From assembly GCA_035763625.1 (NCBI GenBank), contig DASUAS010000229.1, positions 1 through 27,651 on the forward strand: a DNA stretch of 27,651 nt, read 5' to 3'. This document shows positions 6,924 through 14,358 of the stretch, piece after piece. This DNA is from DASUAS01 sp035763625 (GTDB lineage: Bacteria; Actinomycetota; Acidimicrobiia; IMCC26256; DASPTH01). The notes beneath the pieces are model-generated. The model made no database searches. It was not told where the DNA came from and saw nothing but the letters and a program-made list of their open reading frames with translations. A program made the translations under genes and the position numbers. Every line of letters starts with the position of its first letter. Positions within the stretch are counted from its first letter, which is position 1.

Positions 6924-7820
6924 ATGGTCGGATCCACCCTCGAGGTGCACCTGGTCGACGGAACCTACGAGCTGTTTCGTCACCATTTCGCGGTTCCTTC
7001 ACACCTCGATCCCGACGGCATGGAGGTCGCGGCGACCCGGGGCGTCCTCGGGACCGTGCTCACCATGCTCGAGCAGGGCGCGACCCACGTCGGCGTGGCC
7101 ACCGACCACGTCATCGAGTCGTTCCGCAACGACCTGTGGGTGGGGTACAAGACGAGCGAGGGCATGCCGCCGGAGCTCCTGGCCCAGTTCCAACTGCTCG
7201 AAGACGGGCTGCGGGCCCTCGGCGTCACGGTGTGGCCGATGGTCGAGCAGGAAGCCGACGACGGACTGGCTGCGGCGGCACGGGTCGCGCGCGACGACGA
7301 CCGCGTCGGGCGGGCCATCATCTGCACCGTCGACAAGGACCTCGGGCAGTGCGTGGAGGACCCGAAGGTGGTCCAGCTCGACCGCCGCAAGGGCGGTCAG
7401 CTCATCGACGAGGCCGGCGTGGTCGAGCGCTTCGGCGTGAAGCCGGGCTCCATCCCCGACTACCTCGCGCTGGTGGGTGACAGCGCCGACGGGTTCCCCG
7501 GCCTGCCGGGGTGGGGGGCCAAGTCCACCGCGACCGTGCTCGCGCGCTACGAGCACCTCGACGCCATCCCCGACGACGTCGGCGAGTGGACGGTCGAGGT
7601 GCGGGGCGCAGCCAAGCTGGCCGCGACGCTCGCCGGCGCGCGTGAGGCGGCCGAGCTGTTCCTCGACCTCGCGACCCTGCGCACCGACGCCGACGTCGGC
7701 ACCGTCGACGACTGGGAATGGCGGGGCGCACAGGCCGACCTCGTGCCGCTCGCGCAGCGCCTCGGCGCCGAGAACCTGGTGACGCGCTCCGAGCGCCTGG
7801 CGAGGAAGCGGTTCGGATGA
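6924..7820 (+). CDS. 5'-3' exonuclease (Pol I N-terminal / FEN-like, H3TH)
   Basis: The 298-residue protein is a stand-alone 5'-nuclease of the type found as the N-terminal domain of DNA polymerase I. It would remove 5' flaps and primers in replication and repair. Acidic metal-site motifs are present in order: LVDGTYELF near the N-terminus, EQEADDGLA, and TVDKDLGQ. The helix-hairpin-helix segment that binds DNA reads VGDSADGFPGLPGWGAKST. Length matches the family. I chose ATG 6924 over the in-frame GTG 6906 because the homologous region starts directly after it and a -10-like hexamer lies between the two. Its final bases, ATGA, overlap the start of the epoxide hydrolase gene, indicating an operon. 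The link between the two functions is unclear. Confidence 0.9.
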   Translation: MVGSTLEVHLVDGTYELFRHHFAVPSHLDPDGMEVAATRGVLGTVLTMLEQGATHVGVATDHVIESFRNDLWVGYKTSEGMPPELLAQFQLLEDGLRALGVTVWPMVEQEADDGLAAAARVARDDDRVGRAIICTVDKDLGQCVEDPKVVQLDRRKGGQLIDEAGVVERFGVKPGSIPDYLALVGDSADGFPGLPGWGAKSTATVLARYEHLDAIPDDVGEWTVEVRGAAKLAATLAGAREAAELFLDLATLRTDADVGTVDDWEWRGAQADLVPLAQRLGAENLVTRSERLARKRFG

Positions 7821-8674
7821 TCGACACGCTGACGCTCGACCTCGGACCGCACCGGCACTCGGCGCGCGCGTCGGGGCCCGACGACGGCGAGCTCGTGCTC
7901 CTGCTCCACGGGTTCCCCGAGACCTCGTACGAGTGGCGGGCGCAGCTCGAGGCGCTGGGGGCAGCCGGCTACCGGGCCGTCGCACCCGACCAGCGCGGCT
8001 ACGCGGAGGGCGCGCGCCCGGTCGCGTTGGAGGAGTACGCCGTCGACCGTCTCGTCGACGACGTGTACGGGTTCGCCGACGCGCTCGCGGCCGAGCGCTT
8101 CCACCTGGTGGGGCACGACTGGGGCGGCTTCGTGGCGTGGTACACCGCCGCCCGTGACGGCGCGCGCGACGGGACGCGCGATGAAGGTCGCCTCCGGACC
8201 CTCACCGTCGTGTCCACGCCGCACCCGGTGCCGTTCCGCGCCGCCATGCACAGCGGCGGCGACCAGCGCGAGCGCTCGAGCTACATGCAGTGGTTCCGCA
8301 GTCCCGACGCCGAGGCCGCGTGGCTCGCCGACGACGGCGCCCTCCTCACCGCCGCCTACGCCGAGCACCCGCCCGACGCACGCGACGAGTACCGCCGGGT
8401 GTTCACGGCCGATGGCGGCGCCGCGCTCACCGGAGGCCTCAACTGGTACCGCGCCAACGAATTCCACGCACCGGACGGCGAGATCAGGGTGCCGACGCTC
8501 TACGTCTGGTCGACCGGCGACGTCGCGCTGGGCCGCGAGGCGGCCGAGGGCACCGGCGCCCAGGTGGCGGGTCCGTACCGGTTCGAGGTGCTCGACGACG
8601 TGAGCCACTGGATCCCCGAGGCGGCCGCCGATGCGCTGAACCGCTTTCTGCTGGAGCACCTCACCAGCGGCTGA
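7817..8674 (+). CDS. Alpha/beta-hydrolase, probable epoxide hydrolase
   Basis: The 285-residue cytoplasmic enzyme has the alpha/beta-hydrolase layout of epoxide hydrolases and haloalkane dehalogenases. The oxyanion motif is HGFP (31-34). The nucleophile is Asp101 in GHDWGG, with the acid probably D235 (STGD) and the base H264 (VSHW). A lid tyrosine, likely Y211 in LNWY, supports epoxide opening rather than dehalogenation. The aspartate nucleophile excludes an ordinary serine esterase. The ATG overlaps the TGA of the exonuclease gene (ATGA), so translation is coupled. The natural epoxide is unknown. A GC hairpin covers the stop codon (8665-8683). Confidence 0.88.
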   Translation: MIDTLTLDLGPHRHSARASGPDDGELVLLLHGFPETSYEWRAQLEALGAAGYRAVAPDQRGYAEGARPVALEEYAVDRLVDDVYGFADALAAERFHLVGHDWGGFVAWYTAARDGARDGTRDEGRLRTLTVVSTPHPVPFRAAMHSGGDQRERSSYMQWFRSPDAEAAWLADDGALLTAAYAEHPPDARDEYRRVFTADGGAALTGGLNWYRANEFHAPDGEIRVPTLYVWSTGDVALGREAAEGTGAQVAGPYRFEVLDDVSHWIPEAAADALNRFLLEHLTSG

Positions 8675-8683
8675 GGGCCGCTG
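8665..8683 (+). terminator. GC hairpin over the epoxide hydrolase stop codon
   Basis: CAGCGGC (8665-8671) and GCCGCTG (8677-8683) form a perfect 7-bp stem with a 5-nt loop that contains the stop codon. There is no following T-run, so it would be a U-poor actinobacterial-type terminator or a 3'-end stabiliser. Confidence 0.35.
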
Positions 8684-8719
8684 AGGGAGCCCGGCGGGCA
8701 TGCGGTCGGGGATCCTCAT

Positions 8720-8732
8720 GGGTGTCACACCC
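8720..8732. promoter_or_regulatory. Palindrome upstream of the rmuC -10, possible operator
   Basis: GGGTGTCACACCC is a perfect 13-nt palindrome (6-bp arms around one base). It ends 6 nt before the TACCGT element of rmuC, so it lies in the -10/-35 spacer, where a dimeric repressor could block RNA polymerase. No regulator gene is adjacent. Confidence 0.35.
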
Positions 8733-8738
8733 CCGCCG

Positions 8739-8744
8739 TACCGT
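8739..8744 (+). promoter_or_regulatory. -10 element (TACCGT) of rmuC
   Basis: TACCGT lies 7 nt before the GTG at 8752, with no Shine-Dalgarno sequence between. Confidence 0.55.
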
Positions 8745-8751
8745 TCGGGGC

Positions 8752-9888
8752 GTGGAATTCGTGGTCGCGCTGCTCGCCGTCGTCGTGGTCGGGCTCCTGG
8801 TGGTGCTCGTCCTCGTCGCGCGCGCGGCGAGGTCCGGTCGGCAGGCACCGGCGGCCGAGCTGCCGGTCGAGCAGCTGCTGCGCATGCAGCACGAGATGCT
8901 GGCGGCCGAACGCCGGCGCGGCACCGAGGAGCTGCGAGGCACGCAGACCGCCATCGACCTGCAGGTGGGCGCGATGCGCGAGGAGCTGGCCCGGCTGAAC
9001 CGTCTGGTCGAGGAGACCGAGCGGGAGCGGCGCGAGCACGTGGGCGAGCTCACCAGCCAGCTGCAGACCGCCGGTCGTCAGACCCAGGTGCTGGCCGAGA
9101 CCACGCAGTCGCTGCGCGAGGCCCTGTCGAGCACGACCGCGCGCGGCCAGTGGGGCGAGCGCATGGCCGAAGACGTCCTGCGCCTGGCCGGCTTCGTCGA
9201 CGGCGTCAACTACCGCCGGCACCAACCGCTGGCCGGTTCCGGCGGCATCCCCGACTACACGTTCCTGCTCCCACAGGGACTCACCCTGCACATGGACGTG
9301 AAATTCCCCCTCAACAACTACCTGCGCGTCATCGACTCGTCGTCCGACGTCGAGCGCGAGCACGCCCGCAAGGAGTTCCTGAGAGACGTGCGGTCGCGGC
9401 TGCGCGAGGTCACGCGCCGCGACTACGTCGATCCCGCCGGCGGCACCGTCGACTGCGTGCTGCTCTTCATCCCCAACGAGCAGGTGTACGCGTTCATCCA
9501 GGAGCAGGACCGCGACATCCTCGACGAGGCGCTGCGGTCCAAGGTGGTGTTCTGCTCACCGCTCACGCTGTTCGCAGTGCTGGCGGTGATCCGCCAGGCG
9601 GTCGACAACTTCCAGCTCAGCCGCACATCGCACGAGATCCTCCAGCGACTGCAGGGCTTCGAGAAGCAGTGGGACCGGTTCGTCGAGCAGATGGACAAGG
9701 TGGGGCGCAACCTGCGCACCGCGTCGAACGCGTTCGAGGAGCTCGAGGGCACCCGACGGCGTGGTGTGGAGCGCGAGCTCGAGCGGATCGACGCGATGCG
9801 GCGCGACCAACCCACGCCGGTCACTCCGGGCGAGCCGGACACGGTTCGACCATCCGGAGACGTGTTGCCCTTCGCGCTCGAAACCTGA
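8752..9888 (+). CDS. rmuC: DNA recombination protein RmuC
   Basis: The 378-residue protein has one N-terminal membrane anchor (about residues 4-25) and a long coiled coil (about 40-130, rich in Glu, Arg and Gln). The RmuC nuclease-like domain follows, with GQWGERMAEDVLRLAGF, PDYTFLLPQG and the PD-(D/E)XK-like core MDVKFPLNNYLR. RmuC proteins limit inversions at short inverted repeats and are thought to process DNA near the membrane. A basic-acidic C-terminal helix region ends the protein. The start is GTG 8752, chosen because TACCGT is placed correctly and the anchor then begins at residue 4. The next gene, fxsA, begins 38 bases after the stop but has its own -10. Confidence 0.92.
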   Translation: MEFVVALLAVVVVGLLVVLVLVARAARSGRQAPAAELPVEQLLRMQHEMLAAERRRGTEELRGTQTAIDLQVGAMREELARLNRLVEETERERREHVGELTSQLQTAGRQTQVLAETTQSLREALSSTTARGQWGERMAEDVLRLAGFVDGVNYRRHQPLAGSGGIPDYTFLLPQGLTLHMDVKFPLNNYLRVIDSSSDVEREHARKEFLRDVRSRLREVTRRDYVDPAGGTVDCVLLFIPNEQVYAFIQEQDRDILDEALRSKVVFCSPLTLFAVLAVIRQAVDNFQLSRTSHEILQRLQGFEKQWDRFVEQMDKVGRNLRTASNAFEELEGTRRRGVERELERIDAMRRDQPTPVTPGEPDTVRPSGDVLPFALET

Positions 9889-9913
9889 GGACCGCGGCCC
9901 GGAAGCGCCGTCA

Positions 9914-9919
9914 TAGCCT
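9914..9919 (+). promoter_or_regulatory. -10 element (TAGCCT) of fxsA
   Basis: TAGCCT lies 7 nt before the GTG at 9927 and identifies the start. Confidence 0.55.
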
Positions 9920-9926
9920 GGACGTC

Positions 9927-10382
9927 GTGTTCGTCGTCGTGCTCCTCCTGGTGCTCTGGCCGCTGGTGGAGATCGCCGTGTTCCTCCAGGTCGTCGCCTG
10001 GATCGGGGTGCTGAACACGCTCGCGGTGATGGTGGCGATCTCGATCTGCGGTGCGTGGCTGGTGAAGCGCCAGGGGATCGGCACCCTCGCCCGGATGCGC
10101 TCCGAGCTCGACGACGGCCGGATCCCCACCGGGCCGATGACCGACGGCGGCCTGCTCGCCGCGGCCGGGTTCCTGCTGCTGCTCCCCGGCTTCGTCAGCG
10201 ACGTCGTCGGACTCGCGCTGCTGGTGCCACCGGTGCGCGGGGTCGTGCGCCGCGCGCTGGGCCGCCGGTTCACCGTGCGCACCGCACGCGTGCGCCGAGG
10301 CCGGAGGCCGGACTACCTCGACGTCGACGAGTCGCGCCGCCGATCCGACCAGCGCCCGGACCCGCCCGAGCTCCTGCCCTGA
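9927..10382 (+). CDS. fxsA: FxsA family membrane protein
   Basis: The 151-residue protein matches the FxsA family: an N-terminal hydrophobic hairpin (FVVVLLLVLWPLVEIAVFLQ), a second helix in LAVMVAISICGAWLVKRQG, the conserved segment DGRIPTGPMTDGGLLAAAGF, and LLLLPGFVSDVVGLALLVPPVRG. In E. coli FxsA counters exclusion of phage T7 by the F factor. The general role is unknown. A basic C-terminal tail (RTARVRRGRRPDYLDVDESR) would face the cytoplasm. Length is typical. The stop lies 9 bases before the 3' end of a convergent gene. Confidence 0.92.
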   Translation: MFVVVLLLVLWPLVEIAVFLQVVAWIGVLNTLAVMVAISICGAWLVKRQGIGTLARMRSELDDGRIPTGPMTDGGLLAAAGFLLLLPGFVSDVVGLALLVPPVRGVVRRALGRRFTVRTARVRRGRRPDYLDVDESRRRSDQRPDPPELLP

Positions 10383-10391
10383 CGCGGCGCT

Positions 10392-11186
10392 TCAGGCGAG
10401 GCGCAGGAGCTCGGGCGCGACCGGGCAGTCGACCCGACGGGCGAGGTGCTCGGGACGTACGAGACCGGTGGGCCCGGCGATCCGGTCGGCGGCCTGCACG
10501 TCGAGCAGCTCCAACCCGTGGTCCTCGGGTTCGCCCAGCGTGCGCAGCATGGCGTCGAACAGGCGGGAGGGGAGCACCCGACCCACGCCCGCGACCAGCC
10601 AGACCAGCAAGCCGGGCCGCGAGAGCGTGGCGATGGCGTCGGTCGTGCCCTCGGCGACGAGGAGATGCTCGGGCCCCGCGCCCGCCACCTCGATCAGGAG
10701 GTGGGACGGCTCCAGCGCGGCCGCCTCGACCAGGTCGACCGGCCGGGCGCTGGCGTCGCTGCGCGCCAGGCGGGCGCGCCAACGCTCGTCGCCGCCCCGT
10801 GCCTGGTCGTGGCGCACGACGAGCACCTCGAGGTCGGGACGCAACGACAGCGCGTTGCCGGCGACCTCGGGCCAGCCGAGCACCGCGATCGGGTGGTCGG
10901 CCGGGAAGGGGAGCAGTCCCGAGAGCCGGTCGGCGGTGTGGTCGTCGCGGACGAGGGCCTCGGCGTCCCACGCCGCCTCCGACGGCTCGGGCGCGGCCAG
11001 CACCCGTGCGCAGAGCCACCACAGCGGCGCGCGGTCGGGATGGTGGTGGAGGAGCCGCCGGCAGGTGACGACCAGCGCGGCGGGGTCGTCGTCGAACTCG
11101 CCCAGGCAGTCGGCGGCCTCGGCGACCAGGAGCCGGTCGTCGCCGCCGTGGCGGGCGATGGCCCGGAGTCGTTCGAAGGGCTGCAC
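10392..11186 (-). CDS. Conserved hypothetical protein, Rossmann-like C-terminal half
   Basis: The 264-residue soluble protein is not recognised with confidence. The N-terminal half is helical with repeat-like spacing (VAEAADCLGEFDDDPAALV, then HHHPDRAPLWWLCARVLAA) and could be a TPR-like or helical hairpin region. The C-terminal half alternates strands and helices (HPIAVLGWPEV, LEVLVVRHD, HLLIEVAGAGPEHLLVAEGT, LLVWLVAGVGRVLP). This resembles the eIF2B/sugar-phosphate isomerase fold, but I see no catalytic signature, and that comparison is inference. The GTG start has TAAGTT 8 nt upstream. That -10 overlaps the TAA stop of the SCP2-like gene, so the gene can be transcribed separately as well as by read-through from the SCP2-like gene. 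Confidence 0.65.
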   Translation of the reverse strand: MQPFERLRAIARHGGDDRLLVAEAADCLGEFDDDPAALVVTCRRLLHHHPDRAPLWWLCARVLAAPEPSEAAWDAEALVRDDHTADRLSGLLPFPADHPIAVLGWPEVAGNALSLRPDLEVLVVRHDQARGGDERWRARLARSDASARPVDLVEAAALEPSHLLIEVAGAGPEHLLVAEGTTDAIATLSRPGLLVWLVAGVGRVLPSRLFDAMLRTLGEPEDHGLELLDVQAADRIAGPTGLVRPEHLARRVDCPVAPELLRLA

Positions 11187-11194
11187 CGCACTCC

Positions 11195-11200
11195 AACTTA
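11195..11200 (-). promoter_or_regulatory. -10 element (TAAGTT) overlapping the SCP2-like stop codon
   Basis: TAAGTT on the minus strand ends 8 nt before the GTG at 11186. Its first three bases are the TAA stop of the upstream gene, so one triplet serves both purposes. Confidence 0.45.
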
Positions 11201-11587
11201 CCGGTCGGCGGTCGCGGTGGTTCCGGCTCGCACCGGCGCCACGGCGCGTTCGAGTGCGGCGAACACGTCAGCTCGCCCGCTGAGCAGCTCGGGCCTTCCC
11301 CGCACCTTGAGGTCACCGCGGGCGAAGGCGTCCTGGGCGCGCACGTCGCCCCGGTGGAGCGCCCACGCGGTGGCGCGGTCGGTGACCAGCACGACGTCGG
11401 GCGTCGCCGCGCCCGCCTTCGTCACCGATGCGCCGCCCGGTGAGAGGTGCACCTGGTACCCGGTGTCGCCTCCCGGTGCGCGCACGAGGGTCTCGACCAC
11501 GAGCGGAGGGTCGGACGCGAGGCCGGGCCCCGATCGCGCGGCGGCGTCGAGCTGGGCCACCCACTCGTCGGACAGGAACTCGGCCAC
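11198..11587 (-). CDS. SCP2-like sterol/lipid carrier domain protein
   Basis: The 129-residue protein is a single SCP2-like domain, a fold with a hydrophobic tunnel that binds sterols, fatty acids or acyl-CoA. The N-terminal helix (AEFLSDEWVAQLDAAARSG) is followed by alternating strands, including GYQVHLSPGGASV and ATPDVVLVTDRATAWALHRG. The C-terminal helix region has the family signature of SCP2 proteins (AQDAFARGDLKVRGRPELL). Actinobacterial members are common, and their ligands are mostly unknown. The start is GTG 11587, set by TAGCAT 7 nt upstream. The gene is divergent from the ABC exporter and lies 11 bases before the hypothetical gene that follows. Confidence 0.85.
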   Translation of the reverse strand: MAEFLSDEWVAQLDAAARSGPGLASDPPLVVETLVRAPGGDTGYQVHLSPGGASVTKAGAATPDVVLVTDRATAWALHRGDVRAQDAFARGDLKVRGRPELLSGRADVFAALERAVAPVRAGTTATADR

Positions 11588-11594
11588 CAGGCGG

Positions 11595-11600
11595 ATGCTA
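11595..11600 (-). promoter_or_regulatory. -10 element (TAGCAT) of the SCP2-like gene
   Basis: TAGCAT ends 7 nt before the GTG at 11587, on the minus strand. Confidence 0.55.
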
Positions 11601-11656
11601 CCGACGGGCGGCGCTCGAACCGGGGTGTCGACTCTGCCCGCGCGAGCGCGCCTCGC

Positions 11657-11662
11657 TAGGCT
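11657..11662 (+). promoter_or_regulatory. -10 element (TAGGCT) of the ABC exporter operon
   Basis: TAGGCT lies 9 nt before the GTG at 11672, the longest spacing in the set. Confidence 0.5.
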
Positions 11663-11671
11663 CCCGGCCCG

Positions 11672-12601
11672 GTGAACTCTCCTGCGCATGCGATCGAGGT
11701 CGCCGCGCTCGAGAAGCGCTACGGCCCCACGTCCGCAGTGGACGGGATCTCCTTCTCGATCGCGACCGGCGAGGTGTTCGGGCTCCTCGGCCCGAACGGC
11801 GCGGGCAAGACGACGACCGTCGAGATCCTCGAGGGCTACCGGCGCGCCGACGCTGGCGACGTGCGCGTGCTGGGCGTCGACCCGTGGCGCGAGGGCGCCA
11901 AGCTGCGCCCGCGCATCGGCGTGATGCTGCAGGAGGGTGGGCTCTACCCGGGGGTGCGCCCGCTGGAGGTGCTCGAGCTCTTCGCGTCCTACTACGACGA
12001 CCCCGACGACCCCGAGCGGCTGCTGCACGTCGTGGGGCTCGACGGCTCGCGCCAGACGCTGGTGCGACGCATGTCAGGCGGCCAGCAGCAACGTCTGTCG
12101 CTCGCGCTGGCTCTGGTCGGCCGGCCGCGGTTGGTGTTCCTCGACGAGCCGACCGCGGGCATGGACCCGCACGCACGCGCGACCACGTGGACGATGATCC
12201 GCGAGCTGCGCGACCACGGCACGACCGTCGTGCTCACGACGCACGCGATGGACGAGGCCGAGCACCTCTGCGACCGCGTCGGGATCATCGACCACGGTCG
12301 CCTGGTGGCGTGCGACACGCCCAAGGAGCTGACCGCGCACGCGGCGGCGGAGGAGACGACGTTCACCACCATCAGCGGTCTACCGGTCGACGCGCTCGGC
12401 GCGTGCCTGGGGCTCGCGGTCGGCAGCGTGCGTGAGCTGCGTTCGGGCGACTACCTGGTCGCGGCGCCGGCCACGCCCGAGCTGCTGGCAGCGATCACCG
12501 CGTGGCTAGCCGAGCAGGGCGCGCTGCTGAGCGAGCTGCGCGCCGGTCGCCGCTCGCTCGAGGATGTGTTCCTGCGCCTCACCGGCGAGGGCCGCTCGTG
12601 A
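11672..12601 (+). CDS. ABC-2 type exporter, ATP-binding protein
   Basis: The 309-residue ATPase drives an ABC-2 exporter. Walker A is GPNGAGKTT (40-48), the signature is MSGGQQQ (134-140), Walker B is LVFLDEP (154-160), and the switch histidine is in VVLTTHAMDEAEHLCDR. The layout matches the CcmA/DrrA/NatA group that includes antibiotic, lipid and sodium exporters. A C-terminal accessory domain (from about 230) is typical of DrrA-like proteins. The partner permease starts 10 bases after the stop. The substrate is unknown. There is no regulator or resistance gene next to it, and the divergent neighbour is an SCP2-like lipid carrier. Confidence 0.93.
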   Translation: MNSPAHAIEVAALEKRYGPTSAVDGISFSIATGEVFGLLGPNGAGKTTTVEILEGYRRADAGDVRVLGVDPWREGAKLRPRIGVMLQEGGLYPGVRPLEVLELFASYYDDPDDPERLLHVVGLDGSRQTLVRRMSGGQQQRLSLALALVGRPRLVFLDEPTAGMDPHARATTWTMIRELRDHGTTVVLTTHAMDEAEHLCDRVGIIDHGRLVACDTPKELTAHAAAEETTFTTISGLPVDALGACLGLAVGSVRELRSGDYLVAAPATPELLAAITAWLAEQGALLSELRAGRRSLEDVFLRLTGEGRS

Positions 12602-12611
12602 GGACCGCACC

Positions 12612-13343
12612 GTGAAGGCGAAGGCGATCCGCGCGCAGACGCGCATCGAGATGCTGCTCACCGTGCGGCGCGGCGAGAGCCTGCTGGTGACGCTGGTGAT
12701 CCCGCTCGGGATCCTCGTGTTCTTCTCGTCGGTCGACGCGGTGAACACCACCTACAAGGATCCGGTCGACTTCCTCGTGCCCGGGGTGCTCGCCCTGGCG
12801 GTGATGTCGAGCGCGATGGTGAGCCTCGGGATCGCCACCGGGTACGAACGCCGCTACGGGGTGCTGAAGCGCCTCGGGTCGACGCCGCTGTCGCGCGCGG
12901 GTCTGCTCAGCGCGAAGACCCTCAACGTGCTCGTCCTCGAGATCGTGCAGGCGATCGTCATCGTCGTGACCGGCATCGCCCTCGGGTGGAACGCCACCGG
13001 CGGTCTGGTCGCGGCAGTCGTGCTGCTCCTCGTCGGCACGATCGCGTTCGCGGGGATCGGGATGCTCCTGGCCGGCACGCTGCGGGCGGAGGCCAACCTC
13101 GCGGTGGCCAACGGGTTGTTCCTCGTGCTGCTGTTCCTCGGCGGGATGGCCTACCCGCTGAGCAAGCTGCCCGACGCGGTCGAGACGGTGTCCAAGGCGC
13201 TGCCCGCCGCCGCGTTGTCGGAGACGGTGCGCGCGGTGCTCACCCCGGGTCAGTCGTTCCCCACCGGCGAGTTGGTGGTGCTGCTGGTGTGGGCGGTCGC
13301 GGCGCCGCTCGCCGCCGCGCGCTTCTTCCGCTGGGAGGAGTGA
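12612..13343 (+). CDS. ABC-2 type exporter, permease
   Basis: The 243-residue membrane protein has six predicted helices and the ABC-2 permease pattern: a cytoplasmic N-terminal amphipathic stretch (KAKAIRAQTRIEMLLTVRRG), the conserved YERRYGVLKRLGSTPLSR loop, and the late segment FLGGMAYPLSKLPDAVETVS before the last helices. It forms the pore with the upstream ATPase, probably as a homodimer. The start is GTG at 12612. An ATG-free frame reads through upstream, but the ATPase stop and the family N-terminus support this position. It ends at a convergent intergenic region with a long inverted repeat. Confidence 0.9.
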   Translation: MKAKAIRAQTRIEMLLTVRRGESLLVTLVIPLGILVFFSSVDAVNTTYKDPVDFLVPGVLALAVMSSAMVSLGIATGYERRYGVLKRLGSTPLSRAGLLSAKTLNVLVLEIVQAIVIVVTGIALGWNATGGLVAAVVLLLVGTIAFAGIGMLLAGTLRAEANLAVANGLFLVLLFLGGMAYPLSKLPDAVETVSKALPAAALSETVRAVLTPGQSFPTGELVVLLVWAVAAPLAAARFFRWEE

Positions 13344-13399
13344 GCGGGGCCTCCGTCAGTCCCGATCGAGCCACGGTGTGAGGGTCGCGTCGCGCCGCG

Positions 13400-13447
13400 C
13401 ACGAACGTCCGGCGGTCGATGCGCTCATCCTGCCGGTGTGGTTCGTG
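13400..13447. terminator. Nested inverted repeat in convergent intergenic region, possible bidirectional terminator
   Basis: CACGAAC (13400-13406) pairs with GTTCGTG (13441-13447), and inside it CCGGC (13409-13413) pairs with GCCGG (13432-13436) around an 18-nt loop. It occupies the 154-base gap between two converging operons, where a terminator working in both directions is expected. There is no T-run. Nothing else is seen in this gap. Confidence 0.35.
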
Positions 13448-13497
13448 ACCCGTTTCGTCCATGTCGCATCGCCTGCATCGGCGTCGCGTGCCGGCGT

Positions 13498-14358
13498 TCA
13501 GCGGCGGAACAGGTACGCCCAGGTCTCGTCCTGCTCCGGCGCGCCGACCACATGCGGGCGGAAGCCGAGCACGAACTCACGCACCACGTCGACGCCGGCG
13601 TCGCGCGCGGCACCGAGCAGCTCGTCGCGGTTGAACACCCAGCTCAGGTACTCGCTCTCGAACCGGTATCCGTGCGCGCGCTGCAGGACCACGAACGACG
13701 GATGTTCGACCACGATCGGCACCCGGGTGAGGAACAGCGCGTCGCTCGCTGCCGCCGCCAACCGTCCGAGCGTCGTGCGCCAGTCCTCGACGTACTGGAG
13801 CGCGCTGCTCGCGAGCACCAGGTCGTAGCGGCGCTCGAAGCACTCGTCGTCGTCCCAGAACGTGACCTCGGGGACGACGTCCCGACCGAGCTCGCAGATC
13901 CGCGCCAGATCCCTGCAGTGGTACTCGAGCTCCACCGTCTCGGGCAGCGCGGCGCGCGCCACGAACGCGTGGTACCCGAGTCCGCCACCCCAGTCGAGCA
14001 CGGAGACGTGCGACTTCCCCCAGCTCGCCACGAGCAGGGCATGCGCGAACGCGAGGAGCGTGTTCTGGTCGGCGACGTTGGCCGAGCCGACGTCGAGCGC
14101 GGGCGACGACGCGTAGGCCAGCGGTGCGGTCCCCCCGAGCGCGGCCCGGTAGGCGTCGAGCTTGGTGCGGTACGCGTCGGCGATGCCCGGGTCGTCCCAG
14201 CCGCGGAGGTCGACGGCGCCCCGGCGCCATCCCTCGGGGACGTGCTCCCACTCCGGCGCGGCGCGGCGCCGTCCCGGGTGCGCGAGGCGCCGCACCCCCG
14301 GGAGCAGGGCGGGCGGAGTTGCGCCCTCGACCCAGCGCGCCAGTCGATCGCGGTTCAC
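13498..14358 (-). CDS. SAM-dependent methyltransferase, TIGR04325-like
   Basis: The 286-residue protein has a class I methyltransferase core with motif I as LDWGGGLGYH (121-130), an acidic strand end in ELEYHCRD, motif IV region FERRYDLVLASSALQYVEDW, and a late segment LTRVPIVVEHPSFVVLQ. The N-terminal region (EWEHVPEGW, then GWDDPGIADAYRTKLDAYRA) resembles the TIGR04325 methyltransferase family, often found in surface-polysaccharide loci. The substrate is unknown. The GTG start overlaps the TGA of the CmoA-like gene (GTGA), so the two enzymes are made in linked amounts. The pairing raises the possibility that it uses carboxy-SAM rather than SAM (inference). It is the last gene of the ctaB operon. 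Confidence 0.75.
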   Translation of the reverse strand: MNRDRLARWVEGATPPALLPGVRRLAHPGRRRAAPEWEHVPEGWRRGAVDLRGWDDPGIADAYRTKLDAYRAALGGTAPLAYASSPALDVGSANVADQNTLLAFAHALLVASWGKSHVSVLDWGGGLGYHAFVARAALPETVELEYHCRDLARICELGRDVVPEVTFWDDDECFERRYDLVLASSALQYVEDWRTTLGRLAAAASDALFLTRVPIVVEHPSFVVLQRAHGYRFESEYLSWVFNRDELLGAARDAGVDVVREFVLGFRPHVVGAPEQDETWAYLFRR

